Source of the DNA: a bacterium D16-50
Lineage (GTDB): Bacteria; Bacillota; Clostridia; Lachnospirales; Lachnospiraceae
DNA length: 64,000 bases
Direction: 5' to 3'
Assembly (NCBI GenBank): GCA_003612485.1
Contig: RAZA01000009.1
Location: forward strand, 81,780-145,779
The notes under the pieces: generated by a model
Seen by the model: the letters and a program-made list of their open reading frames with translations, nothing else
Database searches by the model: none
What the model was told of the DNA's origin: nothing
Translations under genes and position numbers: made by a program
Shown: piece by piece, positions 60,485 through 64,000 of the stretch
Numbering within the stretch: the stretch's first letter is position 1
Layout of the letters: each line of letters begins with the position of its first letter

Positions 60485-61735
60485 ATGCAGAAAAACAGAA
60501 TGACAGATGTACGTGACTATATAATAAGACATTCCAAGTTCGTGTTTCCGGTTCTCGTGATTGCGGCTGTTGCCATCACGGTGTCCATCGCCTTGAATGC
60601 AAGCAATGCAAAGGCAGAGCTTGCCGATCCGGAAGCATCCGTCGCAAGCGTTTCGGAACCATCGGATCCGGAAAAGGAAAAGGCCATGGCTCCCCTTGCC
60701 ACAAATGAGGAGGTGCCCTTGGTGGTGAATGAGGACGAGAAGGTTCAGGCTCTTGTCATGGCCTATTACAATGCCAAGGTTTTAGGGGAAAGCGAAACCC
60801 TCCGGGGGCTCTACGATGAGATATCGGAGAGGGATATGCTGGATTATATGGAGACGGCCAAGTATCTGGAATACATTCCGGCAATTGAGGTATATACCAA
60901 GCCGGGGCTTGGCGAGGGAGACACCATAGTGTATGTGTACTATAGACTTTGCTTTGTGAACCATGAGAATGAGGAGGTTCCCGGATGGCAGACGTTCTAT
61001 GTATGCACCGATGAAAGCGGCGAGCTGTATTTCAAGAGCGGAGAGAACATCACGGAGGAGGAGGCCGAATATATCACAAGGGTATCGGGTCAGGATGATG
61101 TGATCGAAGTCAATAACCGTGTGGCGGTAGAGTACAATGAGCTGATGGAGGCTCATCCCGAGATGCAGAACTATATGGCGGAGATGAAGTCCCAGATCAA
61201 GATGGCAGTGGGCGTGGCTCTGGCGGAGATGAATGCGGACGCCCCGCAGCAGCCGGAAGAAGGAGAAGGAGAGCCATCGGGGGAGGAGCCTGCGGCGGGA
61301 AGCGAGCCGGCAGGGGATTCCCAGCCTCCCGTGGAAAGCGGTCCCTGGTATGCCACGGCGACCACCACGGTGAACGTCAGGGCTTCGGACAGCGAGCTGG
61401 CGGAAAAGCTGGGCAAGGTGACGGGAGGCACCAGACTGCAGGTGCAGGAGGTGCGCCTCAACGGATGGAGCAAGGTGGTGTTCGAGGATAAGGAGGGCTA
61501 TATCAAGTCCGAATTCCTGAACATGGAAGAGTCTGTGGCAGGTCTGCAGGCCATAGGCACGGTGACGGCCACTACCAACATCAATGTCCGCACTTCCGCA
61601 AGTCAGGAGTCCGCCAGTCTGGGGATTCTGGCAGGCGGCTCTTCCGTGGAGCTTTTTGCCAACGAGGGAGAATGGTGCAAGGTCAGCTATGAGGGCCGGG
61701 TAGGGTATGTGAAGAGCGAGTTCGTCACTCAGTAG
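60485..61735 (+). CDS. Membrane-anchored protein with two SH3b domains
   Basis: 416 residues. A single N-terminal membrane helix (about 20-37) anchors it outside the cell. Residues 80-200 form an NTF2-like-looking domain (VQALVMAYYNAKVLGESETLRGLYDEIS, DTIVYVYYRLCF). A Pro/Glu/Gly linker (250-285) leads to two SH3b domains (about 290-345 and 358-416, with TTTVNVRASDSELAEKLGKV and TTNINVRTSASQESASLGIL). SH3b domains bind peptidoglycan peptides. The gene lies downstream of the tRNA, with GGAAGG before the ATG. Exact role unknown. Confidence 0.85.
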   Translation: MQKNRMTDVRDYIIRHSKFVFPVLVIAAVAITVSIALNASNAKAELADPEASVASVSEPSDPEKEKAMAPLATNEEVPLVVNEDEKVQALVMAYYNAKVLGESETLRGLYDEISERDMLDYMETAKYLEYIPAIEVYTKPGLGEGDTIVYVYYRLCFVNHENEEVPGWQTFYVCTDESGELYFKSGENITEEEAEYITRVSGQDDVIEVNNRVAVEYNELMEAHPEMQNYMAEMKSQIKMAVGVALAEMNADAPQQPEEGEGEPSGEEPAAGSEPAGDSQPPVESGPWYATATTTVNVRASDSELAEKLGKVTGGTRLQVQEVRLNGWSKVVFEDKEGYIKSEFLNMEESVAGLQAIGTVTATTNINVRTSASQESASLGILAGGSSVELFANEGEWCKVSYEGRVGYVKSEFVTQ

Positions 61736-61784
61736 GACATGCCGGATCGTCGGTTTTGTCAGGTATAAAAACATAGGATATGGG

Positions 61785-61825
61785 AAAGCCTTTTACGGAG
61801 CGCAAGCGCCGTAAAAGGCTTTTTT
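61785..61825 (+). terminator. Terminator of the SH3b gene
   Basis: AAAGCCTTTTACGG pairs with CCGTAAAAGGCTTT, followed by further T; strong hairpin. Confidence 0.85.
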
Positions 61826-61869
61826 GCAGTTTGCGGAGGATCTGGGGCAAACGGGAATAGGAGGCATAC

Positions 61870-62301
61870 ATGACGACGGAAGAGGCTATGGTCTATAGGG
61901 AGATTCAGCGGAATGCAGAGACGGCAATGAAGGTCATTGACACCATTGCGCCGAAGGTGTGGGATGACGGTCTGGCTCTGCAGATCGCGAAACAGTCCCT
62001 GAAATATTCGGAGCTGTACAATGAGGCGTCCAGACGGCTGATAGAGGCGAAGGCGGCAAGCTATCAGGGAAACATGCTTTCGGACGCCCTGCTGAAGACG
62101 GGGATACATTATAATACCATGCTGAACACCAGCACGGCACATCTGGCGGAGATGATGATCAAAGGGGGCAATAACGGCATTCTGGAGATGGAGAAGGTTC
62201 TGAAGCATAACGGGAAGGCGGGAGAGCGGCCTGCGGCTCTGGCGAAGCAGCTGATTGAGTTGGAGGAGAGAAACATAGCCAGACTGAAGGATTATCTGTG
62301 A
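61870..62301 (+). CDS. Helical protein of unknown function
   Basis: 143 residues, nearly all predicted helix: EAMVYREIQRNAETAMKVIDTIAPKVWDDGLALQIAKQ, then LYNEASRRLIEAKAASY, NTMLNTSTAHLAEMMIKGGNNG and QLIELEERNIARLKDYL. That is the layout of a four-helix bundle. No Cys/His metal site of a ferritin type is evident. ATAGGAGG stands before the ATG. Unrecognised. Confidence 0.7.
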   Translation: MTTEEAMVYREIQRNAETAMKVIDTIAPKVWDDGLALQIAKQSLKYSELYNEASRRLIEAKAASYQGNMLSDALLKTGIHYNTMLNTSTAHLAEMMIKGGNNGILEMEKVLKHNGKAGERPAALAKQLIELEERNIARLKDYL

Positions 62302-62386
62302 ATTGCAGGGCAAAAGGAGGTATGTCCATTGTGCAGATTGTCTAAAAATGACAAAAAAACTTTTTCAGTTTAGTGCATTAAAGCGT

Positions 62387-62415
62387 TTGAGAAATTGGAA
62401 AACATAGGTTATAAT
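62387..62415 (+). promoter_or_regulatory. Promoter of gdhA
   Basis: TTGAGA, 17 bp, TATAAT. Leader of about 50 nt; GAGAAGGAGGGCATGTAAATG holds the ribosome binding site. Confidence 0.7.
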
Positions 62416-62474
62416 GTTCTATGGACGAGAATTTTTATAGGACTCGGAGCATATTAGAGAAGGAGGGCATGTAA

Positions 62475-63818
<1,344 letters not shown>

Positions 63819-63878
63819 TCACGAAAATCCAAAACCTCAAAGAAAAATATAGGGGCCGGCTCTTTGGCCCAAGGATCT

Positions 63879-63926
63879 AAAAGGGGAGGGGCGCCATCGA
63901 CCAAGTCGATGGCGCCCCTCCCCTTT
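63879..63926 (+). terminator. Very strong terminator after gdhA
   Basis: A perfect 22-bp stem: AAAGGGGAGGGGCGCCATCG... (63880-63901) with ...CGCCCCTCCCCTTT (63905-63926) around a 3-nt loop. It is followed six bases later by the group II intron start. Confidence 0.9.
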
Positions 63927-63931
63927 ATGTT

Positions 63932-64000
63932 GTGCGCCCGGCGGCGCACGTTTCTAACCGGTGCAAGTCCGGAATCCGCCCGGTAGTGGGAAGGATATAG
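63932..64000 (+). mobile_element. 5' end of a group II intron, cut by the window edge
   Basis: GTGCGCCCGGCGGCGCAC at 63932-63949 is the GUGYG-type intron start and first stem. CCGGTGCAAGTCCGG at 63959-63973 is the conserved domain I element. The insertion directly after an intrinsic terminator is characteristic of class C group II introns. The ribozyme core, ORF and 3' end would lie beyond 64000. Confidence 0.75.

Overview
The window looks like a contiguous chromosomal segment of a GC-rich gut Clostridium relative, most likely family Lachnospiraceae. The support is the mix of families (CarD regulator, DUF5685/J-domain pair, DUF5688, DUF6033-like, ParD-like and XRE micro-regulators, SH3b/NlpC secreted proteins), AGGAGG-type ribosome binding sites, sigma-A-type promoters, and Firmicutes gene orders (rimP-nusA-ylxR-ylxQ-infB-rbfA-nrnA-truB-ribF; rpsO-pnp; yqeG-aroE-aroK-aroQ-efp). 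The genus cannot be fixed from the sequence alone. Most genes are on the + strand.

Region by region. 1-1000: tail of a probable hotdog thioesterase and an MgtC/SapB membrane protein. 1000-8500: an AraC regulator divergent from a hexuronate catabolism operon (kduI, kduD-type SDR, RpiB/DhuI-like isomerase, KDPG aldolase with a C-terminal extension, KDG kinase), then a GH29 fucosidase. The AraC leader contains two tandem 104-bp hairpin repeats. 8575-9888: an OFA-type MFS transporter. 10.1-14.5 kb: an unknown gene, then a tightly coupled membrane-lipid operon (PAP2-like, flippase-like, PssA, Psd) that should make phosphatidylethanolamine, followed by an unlisted 34-aa membrane peptide on the - strand. 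14.8-16.4 kb: a PadR-led stress or envelope cassette behind a consensus promoter. 16.6-22.2 kb: DUF6033-like protein, cyclophilin lipoprotein, CarD, membrane spermidine-synthase-like protein, superoxide dismutase, QueH. 22.2-24.1 kb: an island of six very small genes (two RHH, two XRE, two unknown), several behind promoters with built-in palindromic operators.

24.2-33.4 kb: the translation/ribosome-maturation operon from rimP to ribF, with an unusually expanded IF2 N-terminus. 33.4-42.5 kb: Na/Pi cotransporter, secreted NlpC/P60 hydrolase, rpsO, pnp, a tldD broken by one frameshift, its partner pmbA, and a nitroreductase facing a TetR regulator. 43.5-45.6 kb: a little-described trio (membrane zinc-ribbon protein, DUF5685, J-domain protein with Cys-rich tail). 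45.6-48.6 kb: nrdDG with a well-spaced pair of NrdR boxes. 48.8-53.7 kb: unknown protein, TetR, PurL. 53.8-55.7 kb: a degenerate macro-domain protein with a helical C-terminal module next to a stand-alone VWA protein. 55.8-59.0 kb: yqeG-aroE-aroK-aroQ-efp. 59.2-62.3 kb: DUF5688 protein, tRNA-Arg(CCG) enclosed in an inverted repeat that doubles as its terminator, SH3b protein, unknown helical protein. 62.4-64.0 kb: gdhA with a very strong terminator, directly followed by the 5' end of a group II intron that runs off the window.

The best leads for something new are the macro/VWA pair, the terminator-enclosed tRNA, the hairpin repeats in the AraC leader, the micro-regulator island with promoter-embedded operators, and the zinc-ribbon/DUF5685/J-protein trio. 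All functional calls come from reading motifs and recalling families. No database search was run.
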